Shown: piece after piece, positions 1 through 12,175 of the stretch
How the letters are laid out: every line of letters starts with the position of its first letter
How positions within the stretch are numbered: the stretch's first letter is position 1
NCBI GenBank assembly: GCA_022393335.1
Contig: JAJEKB010020160.1
Location: forward strand, 329,370 to 393,369
Origin: Macrotrachela quadricornifera
Lineage: Eukaryota > Rotifera > Eurotatoria > Philodinida > Philodinidae
Length of the DNA stretch: 64,000 bases
Direction of reading: 5' to 3'
Notes under the pieces: generated by a model
The model's input: the letters and a program-made list of their open reading frames with translations, nothing else
Databases searched by the model: none
What the model was told of the DNA's origin: nothing
Translations under genes and position numbers: made by a program

Positions 1-1999
1 TTGAAAACATGTCTCGACATAGAGAAACGAAAGAAACATAGATGAAGAAAACTGAGCGAACATCTCATTTATCTCTTGTCTGCTTTCTCATTTGTTGATA
101 GTCAAAACGACAATGGTTGTCCATTTTAAAAATCTATTAACAGATTTGCAGATGTAATAGTAGAAGTTGTAATGGTAGCATACAATAGAAAAAGACAGCT
201 AGAGGCAATAACAAAACAAAAATGTTAGTAATCACACTGATGATGATAATGATGGAAAACGAGAAAAGAGCGAAGATAACTCTTTTTTTGTGTTCTTACT
301 AGAGGAAAATGCAAACCTCGGTATTCATGCTTGTCTAGCTAGTTTAGCGAAAGCGAACGCATCGTTCATGCCACTTTTCTTTTTTTTTTTTCTTTTTTTA
401 ACACGATTCTCTCGGTTTATTATAGTGAAAAACGCATAGAAAGACGTAGAGCGAGCGGAAGAAGGGGAGAGAGAGAGAGGGAAAGAAAAATGCAAGCTGC
501 ACGAGACAGACAAGCAGGCTCATACGAACAAATGTCTTATTAAATGGAGTGAGGCAGCACTAGAAGCATACAGAAAGACAGCAGGCATGGAAGAGTAGAC
601 GAGTAAAAGAAGAACTACTACAATAAAAGAAGAATATAAGTGAGAGAGAGAAAAATAAAGATGGAGTGCAACAGTTGTGTATGTTTCACTAGTTTGATTC
701 ACACACACACCTATTGTAAGTATCATATAAAAGTTGATGAGAGTATTAGTATCTATGGAAACAGTAATATATATATATTATTATTTTGAAAAATAAAAAA
801 AGTCAAATCGGAGAACATGTCAAGTAGATTCTCAAATAAATAAGATCTTGTTAATGAGTTAAACATAGTAGTTTAATTCTTTGAAAAAAAAAAGTACATC
901 TTATAAAAAATTCTATTTCCGAGTTTGATAATTCAATATTCTCTTATATTTTTATATCAATATTATTGTATTATCATATTCAGATAAATAGATATATATA
1001 TATGAATAAAGTTTTATCGATAGAAAAAAATCAAAATCATTTTGTAGATATAGATCGTTGATATTCAATCTCATCAGTCAACCATCATTTAATTTGTTCT
1101 TTTCTTTATATTTATTCTTGCATGAAATTTTTCTATACTTATAGATTTTAATAAAAATTGCTTCTAAGTGTTCTATAAAATATATATATATATATATGCA
1201 AGAAGAAAACAAAATGTCTGCATTAGATAGATAGACAAAAAGAAAAAATATATATAATAACACACTAATTTTTCAATGTCTCCTATTTTGTATGTACGCA
1301 TGCCGGCTGTTTGTGATTCTCCTGGTTAATGACGAACATCATGATGACAAAGAGGAATGATTATGGGTGTGTTTATGGGGACCAGTACTTTAGTACTGTG
1401 CGATGTTGCCACTTGCATTTCTTGTGATTTAGAGAAACTACTGTCTCTCTCTCTCTCTCTCTTCCTTCTCATCGACATAAGCGAATTTTTTTCTTAGTCT
1501 CTATCTCTTCTTCTTCTTCTTTTTTTTCTTTTACTGTAGTGCACTATTACTATTATAGGAGGATGACAACAAACAACAACAACAAGAGCGATTCGCTGCC
1601 GCCACCACCATCACTGGTTCTGTCGTTTAATCATCATCGCTTTGTTTCGTCCGGACCCGCTGTTCCTCCGATCATCAACATTACTGTTACTGCCGTCTTC
1701 TCGTCGTTTTCATCGTTCTCAATGTTCCGACCATACGACTATTACTGCTGTTGCTGCTACTAGTCCTTCGTTTGACATTCACGATTCTTATCGATTCCTT
1801 TATTTTTCCTTGAAAAAAAAAAAAGAAAAACCGCGTGTCAATATATTTTGCTAACTGAAACAACGTGAAATTTCCATCTAACTACCAATGAATGTCAATT
1901 GGACAATGTCTTTTCTTCTTTATTCTTATCCAAGAACAAGTGTGAACTTGTAAATAGACAGATAGAAACAGAGAAAATAATCATTAGAATAAAAAGATT
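1..1999. other. Upstream non-coding region of the globin gene
   Basis: I see no convincing coding exon here. The short open frames have low-complexity translations and no family resemblance. Simple sequence is present: a (CT)n tract near 1441-1463, TTC/poly-T runs near 1505-1530, and TA-rich tracts near 765 and 1180. The stretch just upstream of 2000 is the presumed 5' flank of the globin gene. Confidence 0.5.
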
Positions 2000-2616
2000 A
2001 TGGGTTGTAGTCAGGCTAAAATCGAACCTGAAACATTAACGCCTGATGATGCAAGAATTATTAGAGAAACATGGAAAATGGTAGGCAGAGAAGCCTATGG
2101 TGAATATGGTCAACGGCTCATGCTCAGGTAAAGTATCTAATACAATATAAAAAATATATATATTATCATTCAATAAATTAGTATTTCTTCTTTCATTTCA
2201 TTTATTATTTTTTCGAAATTCATACTTAAGAGAAAATAGATAGATTAAAAATTATTTCATTAATATAAAACTAAGAATTAGAATATTTATTTAAATCTTA
2301 AACAATACTTGCTGTATTGTTAATATGTGTATTACACATAAAAGTACCACATGTCTAACAAGTGGTAAATAATATCAAACAGATTAATTCACACTTCATG
2401 TGCTATAAAACATGCGTAGTTATATATGTGTGTGTGTGTGTGTGCCTTTTTTTTCTGAAAAGTTGTATTTGATAATACAAATACAAGAACAACATAGACG
2501 ATAACGATCACACTCCGAGATATAATTGATTCATATATCAAACAAATTATTTCTTTTTTCTATACAGAAATAAAAGGTTAATTGTTGATAGCCTGGAGTT
2601 AAGAAAGCGAATATCA

Positions 2617-2655
<39 letters not shown>

Positions 2656-3125
2656 ATAGGATTTTTCAAAAATGTCCAGATATAAAATCACTTTGGCAAA
2701 ATCCCAATATTATGAATAATACAAATGCAACAACAACTAATGATGATACAGATGCTCCTAATACAGCTAATCGATGGAAAATGGATTTAAGAAATCATGG
2801 TTCAAAATTTTTTAATTCCTTAGATGATCTTATTAGTGTTGTTGAAAAACCTGAAGAATTATTTCAAATGTTACATGATATTGGTATTCGACATAAAAGT
2901 TATGAAGTTAAATCTGAACATATTCAAGTATGTTTTCCTTCTTTTTTCTTTTTTTATAAATATAGTTAAAAATTTTTTATATAGGCTATTGTTGATGGTT
3001 TTAATCATACAATGGAATTTGGTTTACGAGACAAATGGACGGATAATCGACAAAAATCTTTTCAACGATTAATTAATATTATTGTTGGACGTACAAGTCG
3101 AGCAATGGCTGGTAACGAAAAATGA
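2000..3125 (+). CDS. Globin, N-myristoylatable, three exons
   Basis: Exons 2000-2127, 2660-2927 and 2985-3125 join to 178 aa. The family binds haem and handles O2/NO or acts as a sensor or redox protein. The start MGCSQ gives Gly2 and Cys3, a typical N-myristoylation/palmitoylation context, so membrane attachment is inferred. His121 in LHDIGIRHKS fits the proximal F8 histidine, and His89 in LRNHGSKFF fits distal E7. Counting against myoglobin, intron 1 falls at B12.2 (phase 2 within Arg43), and intron 2 is phase 0 at or within one residue of G7.0; these are the two ancestral globin intron sites. The residue aligned to invariant Phe CD1 is Trp55. An Asn/Thr/Asp-rich insert of about 20 residues (about 60-80) separates the CD region from helix E. 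Length is slightly above the usual 150 because of the insert and the N-terminal tail. Intron 1 contains (GT)n and (ATT)n repeats. Confidence 0.88.
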
Positions 3126-5502
3126 CGTATTTAGTTTTCAACAAATCGAACTATTGTTGATCTTTCCGTCCGCTTGTTAATCCTTTGAACTAAGACAGCA
3201 AAAAATAAAAAGAAAATCTCTCTCGAATATATTTTGGAATACCAATGATTATCGCGTCCGGTGATGAAAATAATATAATAAATTCATTAAATTTTATTCT
3301 TTTTTCGATTTCTTATTTTACTCCGATTAATTTTTTTGTCTCCTTTTGTGCATTATCTTCACAATTTCTTCGATCTTTTTTTTTTTTTTTCTTTTGCTTT
3401 TTTCATTATTATCGTCATTGTCATTTTGAGTGCCTTTTTGTATTCTTAAAATTGTTTTTTTTTTTGGCTTCTTTGTGTTTTATTTTCAAATAAGAAAAAA
3501 AAGACAAATTTTATCAATGAAAGAAAACCACAACTATACGAAAAAAAAGAAGTTCTTAATGATCTTAATATGTATATATTTGGAATAAGGATTTTCTTAT
3601 TAATAATACTTTTAATGTATCTACTAATTAAATTATTTTATAATTGAAAGCAAAATTAAATTTCGCGTATTTATTTCTAAATCAACTTTATTATCCGATT
3701 CGGCAAAGATGATTAATATGCAATGACAGATCGGAATCAACACTGAGATTGAAAGATAAATTTCTGACTTATCTTTTCTTTTTTTTTTGATCATCAACTT
3801 CTCTATTATTGTTATATCTATATTTAGAAATGTATAATTATGAAAGAAGAAGAAGAAAAGAAAAAATGAAATTTAATACTTTGATATTAATTACATGCTT
3901 TTATTTTTATTTTATAGAAGTTAAGTACAATAAGAAAAATAAATATAGTGTTGAGAATATTTTATCAAGGACAAATTTTGAATACTTATATGATAGCTAT
4001 TGATTTTTAAATCAGGAAATTTTAATATTCGGATGAATAGACATCAATTCAAGTGGAATCTTCTCGTATATAAGAAATAAAAAAACAAATTTTATTTGAT
4101 AATAATAATTAAATTGATCAAACTGAACTTGATGATCTTTTATTGTTAATTAGAATATATTTTAGGTAATAAATAAAGAATTATTTTAAGATAAAGATCT
4201 AACTGATTATTTGAATATATATTTGTGCAAATTAATGCATAGAAAATATGTTTTTTTTTTTACATATCTATTTATAATTCAAATTTATATATATGATCCT
4301 TATCTAACACAAATATCATAGAAATTGAATGAGACTTTTTGTTTTTTTATATGGACCATTTTTTGATTTCCTTTGTCTAATGTAAGATGGGGTTCATATA
4401 AAATTACATTAAATTTTTTTTTCAGCTTTTTCTCCTACATATCATCTTTCATTGTTGTGTTTATCTTACATTTCTTTGAAAAGAAAATTTTCAAAACTTT
4501 TCTATTTAATATATATCAATACTAATTGTTAATTTTATATTTATTGTTTTGTATGATTATCCAATAAATTCATCTTTATAGACAACATAACAATTTACTA
4601 TACATAAATCAATCCTGTTACAGTATACCAGACAATTTGATAATATATATATACCATTAGATAGAGAAAATTTTATTCTACAAAGCTATATATGTTATGT
4701 TCTTGGATCAAAACCTTATCATCATCTTTCGTGATATTCTTTTATAGTCGATAGAAAACATTTCAATGGAGTTAAATAATTATATATTTGTTTTGAAAAT
4801 GAATTTTTAACTCAAATATTGATTAATTAAATAATGTATTAATATTTAATCTAGACTATTGTATAGAAATTTTCTATTGTTTAATACAAACTAAAAAATG
4901 TCTCAAGTGTAAAGTGAGAATCAGGAAATCGAATAATTCTTTTATTGAATCAGTAAATAAAGAATGTTTAGAAAAAAAATATTAATTTGATTATTTGCTA
5001 TTTATGATTTTTTTAATCAGAATCTATCTCATCTATTTTTCTACTTCACTAATTGAAAATGTTTTTCAACATTACATCTGATAAGTGTCCATCACATAAA
5101 TTTGTTTAACTTCTAGACTTAGAAATGAATTCAAAATGGCTTTGATCGTCAAACATAGCAATACTTTTGACATATACGACTCTTTCTTTCAGAAGAGAAA
5201 AAAAGGTAGAAAAGCTCGTTTCTCATTACTCATACGTTTATGACTAAGGGGCTGTCACATACAGTGTATAACACTAAATTTGAAACTCTGATTCTTCATA
5301 ACCTATTGAAAACTCGTGTCTAATTGGCTTGGACAGACAATCAAAAAGTTATATATTTTATTGCTCTTGCTATGAATCTCTGTTACCCTGTGCAGTTATA
5401 TTTTTTATCATACATGTAAATATTTTTAAAATACAAAGTAACAAAAGAGAAAAAAATATTCATATTTTTAACGTATAATATACTATTTAATCTGATATTC
5501 TA
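3126..5502. other. AT-rich intergenic region
   Basis: Between the globin stop and the 3' end of the next minus-strand gene I see poly-T tracts and short open frames with low-complexity translation. No exon, RNA gene or terminal inverted repeat was recognised. Confidence 0.5.
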
Positions 5503-6371
5503 TCAATAAGAAATGATAGTTACATCAACAGAACTCGGTTCACCACTATAAAAAATATAGAATTCAACGATATATTTTGTACTACTTTTAATATTGAATA
5601 TTTGTGTAAGATATTCTTGTGAACCAACACCAGGATCTTTTGATTCATAAGAATATGAGCCTGAATGAAAAGTATGATTAACAATAGATCCATCCAGAAT
5701 CCACGGATATCGTGGATCACAAGAATTCCATTTTATACCAAGATTACCAGTTTCAAAACCTCCATTAACAATGATTTCATTTTTATTATCACCTATCTCC
5801 TTTATCGATACATCATCAAGATACCATGAACCCCATACTGTTTTGAATTCAAACATAAGCGTAGCAGTCGCAACATTTGCTGATGAAGTATATTCAGTAG
5901 TATATTTATTGAAAGTTGTTAAAGCGATCGTCTCATCAAGTGATAGAAGTATATTTGATGTTGTTGTCTGTGGCAAAGTAGGTGGACATATACGAAGAGG
6001 AGGAGTTTGCGTCGTTGTAGTCACCGAAGAACGCGGAAAAGTAGAATTCGTATGTTGACCTAGAAATGAAATTTTTCAGGTTTTTCTCTCATTAACATAT
6101 TCTAACGTATTTTATAAAATACTTTACAATGTAAAATATGTTATTCATTTCGAAATTTTTGAAATTGTAAACTAATCTTCTTACCTTCTCCTGACGAATC
6201 GCACAATATTGTTTTGTTTCTTGTGATAAGATAACCAGTAATATAACCAACTGCAAAAGCAAGAACTATCAAAACTATTGCCAACACAATATGTTCCTTT
6301 CGAGACCCAGAGCAGAAATTAGCACACAATTTTTTTTGTTTATCATCACAATAATCATATTCTGTTTCCAT
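5503..6371 (-). CDS. Type II membrane protein with carbohydrate-binding-like ectodomain
   Basis: Exons 6371-6185 and 6059-5503 join at phase 1 (GAA G|GT CAA) to 247 aa. A short acidic/Lys/Cys cytoplasmic tail (residues 1-27) is followed by one hydrophobic segment (about 28-50, HIVLAIVLIVLAFAVGYITG). Next comes a Ser/Thr/Pro stalk with consecutive Thr residues, then a C-terminal beta-rich domain. That domain has FKTVWGSWYLDDVSI, an IVNGGFETG motif and a late SYSYES stretch. The NGGFE...W...W pattern and WYLDDVSI resemble galactose-binding-like/CBM_4_9-type folds, so glycan binding is inferred. There is no N-terminal signal peptide; the internal anchor implies Nin-Cout topology. The layout matches the gene at 53367-55352, which has a different ectodomain. 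The exact family is unproven. Confidence 0.75.
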
Positions 6372-7783
6372 CTAAAAATTTGTTTCATTCAAAACTGAAG
6401 ATAATTTAATATTTATAGACACACTATCATATATGATTCATACCTTAAAATTATGAATGTATCTCACCTGAGATTATAATTGTAGAAAGAATTACACATT
6501 ATCTCACTGACTTTTTTCCTATATCTCTACGTGATAAGGTCAAAATATGTGTCATACCTGATATAACTTTTGGTCATGATATATACAATCTATTCAATAA
6601 TAAGTCACATTACTTGAAGTCAGGTTTTTTTAAATATTTTAGAAGATGAGTCAATCTTTGTCTGAATGATGGACTGAGATGTATATGCAAAGAAAATCTA
6701 ACATTGCTATTTTTCATATTAAATTTAAATAAAAGAAATAGTGGATATTTCAGTAAAATGATCAGCATCTTCCTTGTCAACTTCTATGCTGAATAAAACG
6801 CAAACATTTTCATTAGATGAATGTGATTGCTATAAAGAAATTAATAGTAAAAAAAAGATATTATCTCTTACATCGTATTTTATTTTATCATATTTTTTAA
6901 TCTGACTGAATGGCCCTCTTCAACATTCATTTTTTCCTTTTTTTCAACGAATAAGTCAAATTTCAATTGATATCGACAGAAAGAATATGAACTATATTCA
7001 TCCTTAGTGTATTCATTTAAATTGCTAACGTCATTAGAATATATCATGAATCGATCTACGGTAGACGATACAAGTCTCCATCCTAGATGGAAACTATGTA
7101 AACCAGGGTTATTTGCTTTGAAACTTGTATCAAAACAAGAACTTGACGAGTTATGATCGCAGGCAAGAGCTCGAATCTTGCCTACTTAGTGAAGCTGAGA
7201 TATCAGGTTAACGTCAAGAATTTTTTCTTATGGCGTTATCTCGGCCTTGGAAAGAGATACAATGCCGCTCGATTCATTCTTGAAAAACCTGGGTCTTGAC
7301 CTCCCTTCAGTAAATTTCCACAACAAATTAACGTGTCTTGGGTAAGTTTTGACATATATACTGCTTGCACATGGGACTGGGATATTGCAACTCTACCCTT
7401 ATTTGATCCAAATCTCAACCTAGGCTCAACCGTTCGGCTTGAAAATTTTATTGTAGACTGCATACGTATGTACCAACCTATACGGAAAGTTTTAGAATTA
7501 TAAACTATCAAAAAATGGAGATTCATATTATTCTATACCTTTGGACCACCACCTCCAGAAAGGTCAATAGAGCACAATAAATCAGAGTGGCATTTTTGGC
7601 ATAGACACACCACTATCAGAACTACCTCTTGCATAAAAAATATTATTATATATGCACTAATTATATTGAATACATCTGCCATTGAAAATTTTAAAATACT
7701 TCTTAATTAAAATCAAACTGAATAAATCATTCTATATTTAATTATGTATGATAACAAAACCAAAAAAAAACATTTGATTCAAT
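6372..7783. other. Intergenic region
   Basis: No gene was recognised. A slightly more GC-rich stretch near 7060-7480 includes a short perfect hairpin arm pair (GGCAAG...CTTGCC near 7161-7182), but no cloverleaf or protein family was recognised. Confidence 0.4.
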
Positions 7784-9643
7784 TCAAAATCGTGCAATTG
7801 GTATAAATGAATTTGTTTTATTTAATCGTTGTGGTTCGATCATATCTGATTGCATAGTAGTACTTCTTAACATATCAAGTACTGGTGTTTTTCTTAATCG
7901 AGAATCTAACGTTATACCAATATTAATTCGTGGAGTTCGTGTTTGATCAATTATTGTATTATTTAGTTTTTCATCAACCATATTCGATGTATCATTATTA
8001 TAATTCTGACATTCAAATGTTACAGATTTCGAACGTAATTGTGAAGATTTATTTGATATAGGTTGTTGTAAAATGTTATTTGTTGGTTTTGATATTAAAA
8101 ATGATAATTGATTATCTAATGATGTTGATTTTGGTCTTTCAAATTGAGCAATCAGTTGTTTAACATTTTGCGAATGCATCGATTGTTGTTGTTGTTTTTT
8201 TAATAAAAATGCATTAAGATAACCGAATGAAAATGGATTTGTTAATGTTTCTGATTGTAAATGTGAAGAATTGTTTCTATATGAAATATTACAATCATTA
8301 TTATTTGAACTTTTTAATTCTGATGAGTTAAAATAATTCGTTGAAGATGAAGGAATTTTATTAGATTTTTTAATATTAATCATTGATGAATAATTTCGAT
8401 TATTATAACTTATTATATTTGATAAACGTGGTTCACTATCATACAATGATGATTTCCATTGTTGTTGCTTTCGAGGAATGTGAGAAGGCACTAAAATAAA
8501 ATAAATGAAAACTAAATTTAAAATAAAAGATAACAACAAATTTTAACCTGTTCTTTGTTGTTGGTTTAATCGATAATCAATTTCATCTTTTTTTGCTGAA
8601 CGAACGGATATATTATTCATTGTAGTAACAGGATTATATTGATGTAGACCTTTCATTCTATTTAATTCATTTGATGATATTGAATAGCATTGTCCAGAAT
8701 CATTTGATGAATGACTTTCAACATCCATATCATTATTTATTGGATAAATTTTTGATATATTTGAATTAAATAATTGTATTGATGGATCACTACTATCACC
8801 AAAACCACTATCATTTATATGAGAGGATGATTTTAAAGAAACATGTTCTTTTATTTTTGATGATTTATTATTTAAACATAAATGAAGAAGATTTCCATCT
8901 GGATCATAAATATAATATTCATATGGATTTATTGTAAATAATTTACTTGTATATTCATGAATAAAATAATTTAAATTATTTAATCGAAATTTAAAATATG
9001 CATTTTGAGATATTGTATAAGATTGAATTGATGGAGAATATTTAATTGAAAATTGATAAAGAATTTTTTTATTTAGTAATAATGATGATGATAAATTAAA
9101 AAGTACAAAACCTGTTTTACTTGAATTAGGTTTACATTGAAATAAATTTTTATAAAATTTAAACATTAAATCAAAATTATTTGTAAATATATTAAAACGT
9201 ATAATTATTTGTTGATTATTTGGAATATGTGATATTGACCATAATGGTAATAAATGAGATAATTCATAATAATCTTGTCTTGCTATAACTTGTTTATATT
9301 CATCTACTAATTCAATTTTATGATGAAAATTCCATATATGTTTAGATTTAAAAAAATCATTTTTTTCTTGTTCTTGTTGTTGATGTTGTTTAAAAATTTG
9401 ATCAGTTAAAAAAATAACACAACTTAATGATTGACATTGAATAGGTAATTTTGATGTTGATGATTGATTTGTAAATGAATTAAAATATGTTGTTGGTTGT
9501 ATTTGATCATCAATAAAAAGAATTTTTTGATCAATTATTGAACATGAACGAAGTAGAGTATTTATTGCTGTTGAAATTTCATCATATTCATTACAACCAA
9601 TTTTTAAAATAAGTTCACATGGTGAATTATAATCATTAATCAT
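7784..9643 (-). CDS. FAM124 family protein (glyoxalase/VOC-like domain)
   Basis: Exons 9643-8548 and 8490-7784 join at phase 1 (ACA G|TG CCT) to 600 aa. The N-terminal half follows the order I recall for vertebrate FAM124A/B: an N-terminal ILKIGC strand, a LSCVIFLTD strand, a YELSHLLPLWSISH motif corresponding to the family LPIWGV segment, a RFNIFTNNFDLMFKFYKNLF helix, a hydrophobic strand pair, and YIYDPDGNLLHLCL near residues 245-260. The RFNIF...FYKNLF...DPDGN pattern is typical of vicinal-oxygen-chelate/glyoxalase-like folds. No catalytic activity is established for FAM124 proteins, and I infer none. The remaining ~340 residues are Ser/Asn/Gln-rich and probably disordered. Length is close to the ~550 aa of vertebrate FAM124A. 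Initiation at 9643 is the first Met and directly opens the conserved region. Confidence 0.75.
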
Positions 9644-12175
9644 CTAAAATAAATTTTGATTTTTTTTTTTCTATTAAAAATATTTTCTATATATATATCA
9701 ACAAAAGATAATTCAGACATTACTCGTTATGTTAATATACTTTCTTTATGAATAGTAACAATAGTATTTTTCTTTTTTGTATTGTAGACACTTTCAAAAT
9801 AGAACATTACTTATATACATATGTCTGATTGATTGACCAACAGCCATCATCAAGTTTTGTTCATCATACATGATGTGATTATTGCAGACAAGAGAATAGA
9901 AAGAGAAATATCCTATATCATCATATTAAAAGATGATAAGTTTTTCATCATTTATTCATATATGATTGAATTGAACAATAATATTGATTTAAAAGTATTT
10001 ATTTTTTTTCATTCATTTTATATATTTAAAATGAAATAACAAACTTCGTTTATTCTGTCTGACAATTAATTGAAAAATGAATATTCTATTGAGCTTCATT
10101 TCGATTAGTTTATCTAACCTTAGTTCTTTATATAAATAAATGATTAGTATCTCTATATCACTCATATTCGAAATATCACAAGTGAATGTAATGAATCTTT
10201 ATAACAAATGACAAGCAAACGATTTATGTGAATAGAAGAATAAGATAGACAATGAAGGTCATGATCATATCGATTTTAATCTCTTAAACATTTATAATTA
10301 ACAAAAAATTTTGAAAATTTTCTAACTATATCCTAATTATTATTAAACAATAATATATATATATAACTAATAGAATATTAATACATGACCTTCATCTTTA
10401 TTCTATTGTATTTAAAGTCTAATCATTAACTATCTACTTTATTAATTAGTCTATTTTTTTTTCTAGTTTCTTTGTTATTTCAACTTACTTTATTGTATAG
10501 AAGTACGTGCATATCTCGAAAGAGAACAATACATATGTTTCTATTCTACTACTACTACTACTACTGTAGTTAACTCACGCACTCGATTATACTAGTATTG
10601 AATATTCGACTTTATTCAAGAGTACATGTTTCGTTTAAAGAAAAGAAAAAAATGAAAAGAAGTATGTAAACATTGAACATGATGGTTACTAAGATTGATC
10701 AAGTATAACTACAAAATAAATAAAGAATGAATGAATGTATATAATTATCTATGGAAGAAGATATTCAAGACTTGACCTTTTTAATAAAATAAGAAAATTA
10801 ATCCGCAAGGTTATTTAAACGTATAAAATAAAGGATAAATAAATTCGTTTCTTATTTAATCTTTGATATCGTATAGATTACAATGTATACTTCATATTTT
10901 AACAAAAGGGTATTGACTTAAAAAAAAAAGATATCTTTTTTTATTTTGTTAGGAAATATTCAATTGTTCTATACCTGACTTAGTTGATTATTATCCATGT
11001 TAGTTATTCGAATAACATTCTTCATTGTTTGTTGAATGATGCTTCTCTTTTACAATACCAGTATACCATATCATTATTGCATAAGTCTTATACAAAAAGA
11101 AAAAAGCCAAATGTGAACATACGTTTATGTCTGTTTGTTCCACCTGCCACTAATGTTTCTCTCTTTTTTTCTTTCTTTTTTTTTTTTTGTTCGTTTTATG
11201 TAATACATATACTCAAGAGAGTTGATCACTCATCATCTTCGTCATATGATTTATTTTACAGAAGAACAAGAGAACAGACTATTTACGCATAGTAACGAGG
11301 CATAGTGTAGGCAAATTTCTTTGTTCATAAAAATATGTTTGGATAGTTTAAAATAAACACAATTAATATAATTGACACGATATCTAATAAATATAGATTT
11401 TAAAGTGAAAAAAATTTCTTTTTTTTTTTTTTCAATGAATAATCGTTCATTCTTCTATTGTTACTATTAATATTTGATTTATGCTTTACGAAACATAGAT
11501 GGATTATTGTATTGAATTTTAAATAACATGCGATACATCCTTAAAATGACACTTATATTCAAACGAAGACCATATGTTCATTATATAATATAATTCACAA
11601 GAGAGAATTAACTCATTTCAATTGAATCTATCAGAAACACAACTGTTTATATTCTTCATATGATTTTTTAAATTGCGTTATGACAATTTTTTTCTTATGA
11701 CCTCGATTGTCATTTGTTATTAAAAGATTACATTTGATATCGTCTTGATTTTCTTTGTCAATAAAATTTATTCATCATAGAAATAAAATGATTGGATATA
11801 AAACGGAAATAAGTTCGTTTAAAGAACGTCAATTCAAATTTTGTACTATTATAAAGCAAAAAAAAAACACCTGATTTAGTTAAGAACAATCTGAAAGTTG
11901 ATATTACTTGACTAATTTATTGTTTGTGCCAAACGATTTTTACAGAGGTGTATATTTGTTAATATAACGATAAAAAGATATATTAATCCTTATTCTAATA
12001 AAACATTAGTAGTATTATTACCAAATAAAAAAAAATCCTCTTGTTGAACAAGAATACAATCCTTGTCTAGAAATATTTATATAGTATCAGAAGATTTATT
12101 ATATGCGCGTATATATATAGGAACTGAAATATTCTAATTTGCTTTGATTTTAACGATTCGTATTCTATTACCAGA
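9644..12175. other. Intergenic region between divergent genes
   Basis: This is the shared 5' flank of the FAM124 gene (minus) and the EGF-repeat gene (plus). It is AT-rich with several poly-A/T runs and an (ACT)n stretch near 10548-10565. No coding exon or transposon end was recognised. Confidence 0.5.

Noticed and set aside
1539..1854. Two overlapping plus-strand open frames upstream of globin
   Set aside because: Triplet-rich low complexity without splice signals or a recognisable domain.
7140..7200. Possible tRNA T-arm-like hairpin (GGCAAG...CTTGCC)
   Set aside because: No acceptor, D or anticodon arm can be drawn, and no box A/B pair fits.
7236..7526. Minus-strand 96-codon frame in the GC-richer intergenic stretch
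   Set aside because: No family, no splice partners, and composition is unlike neighbouring genes; treated as chance.
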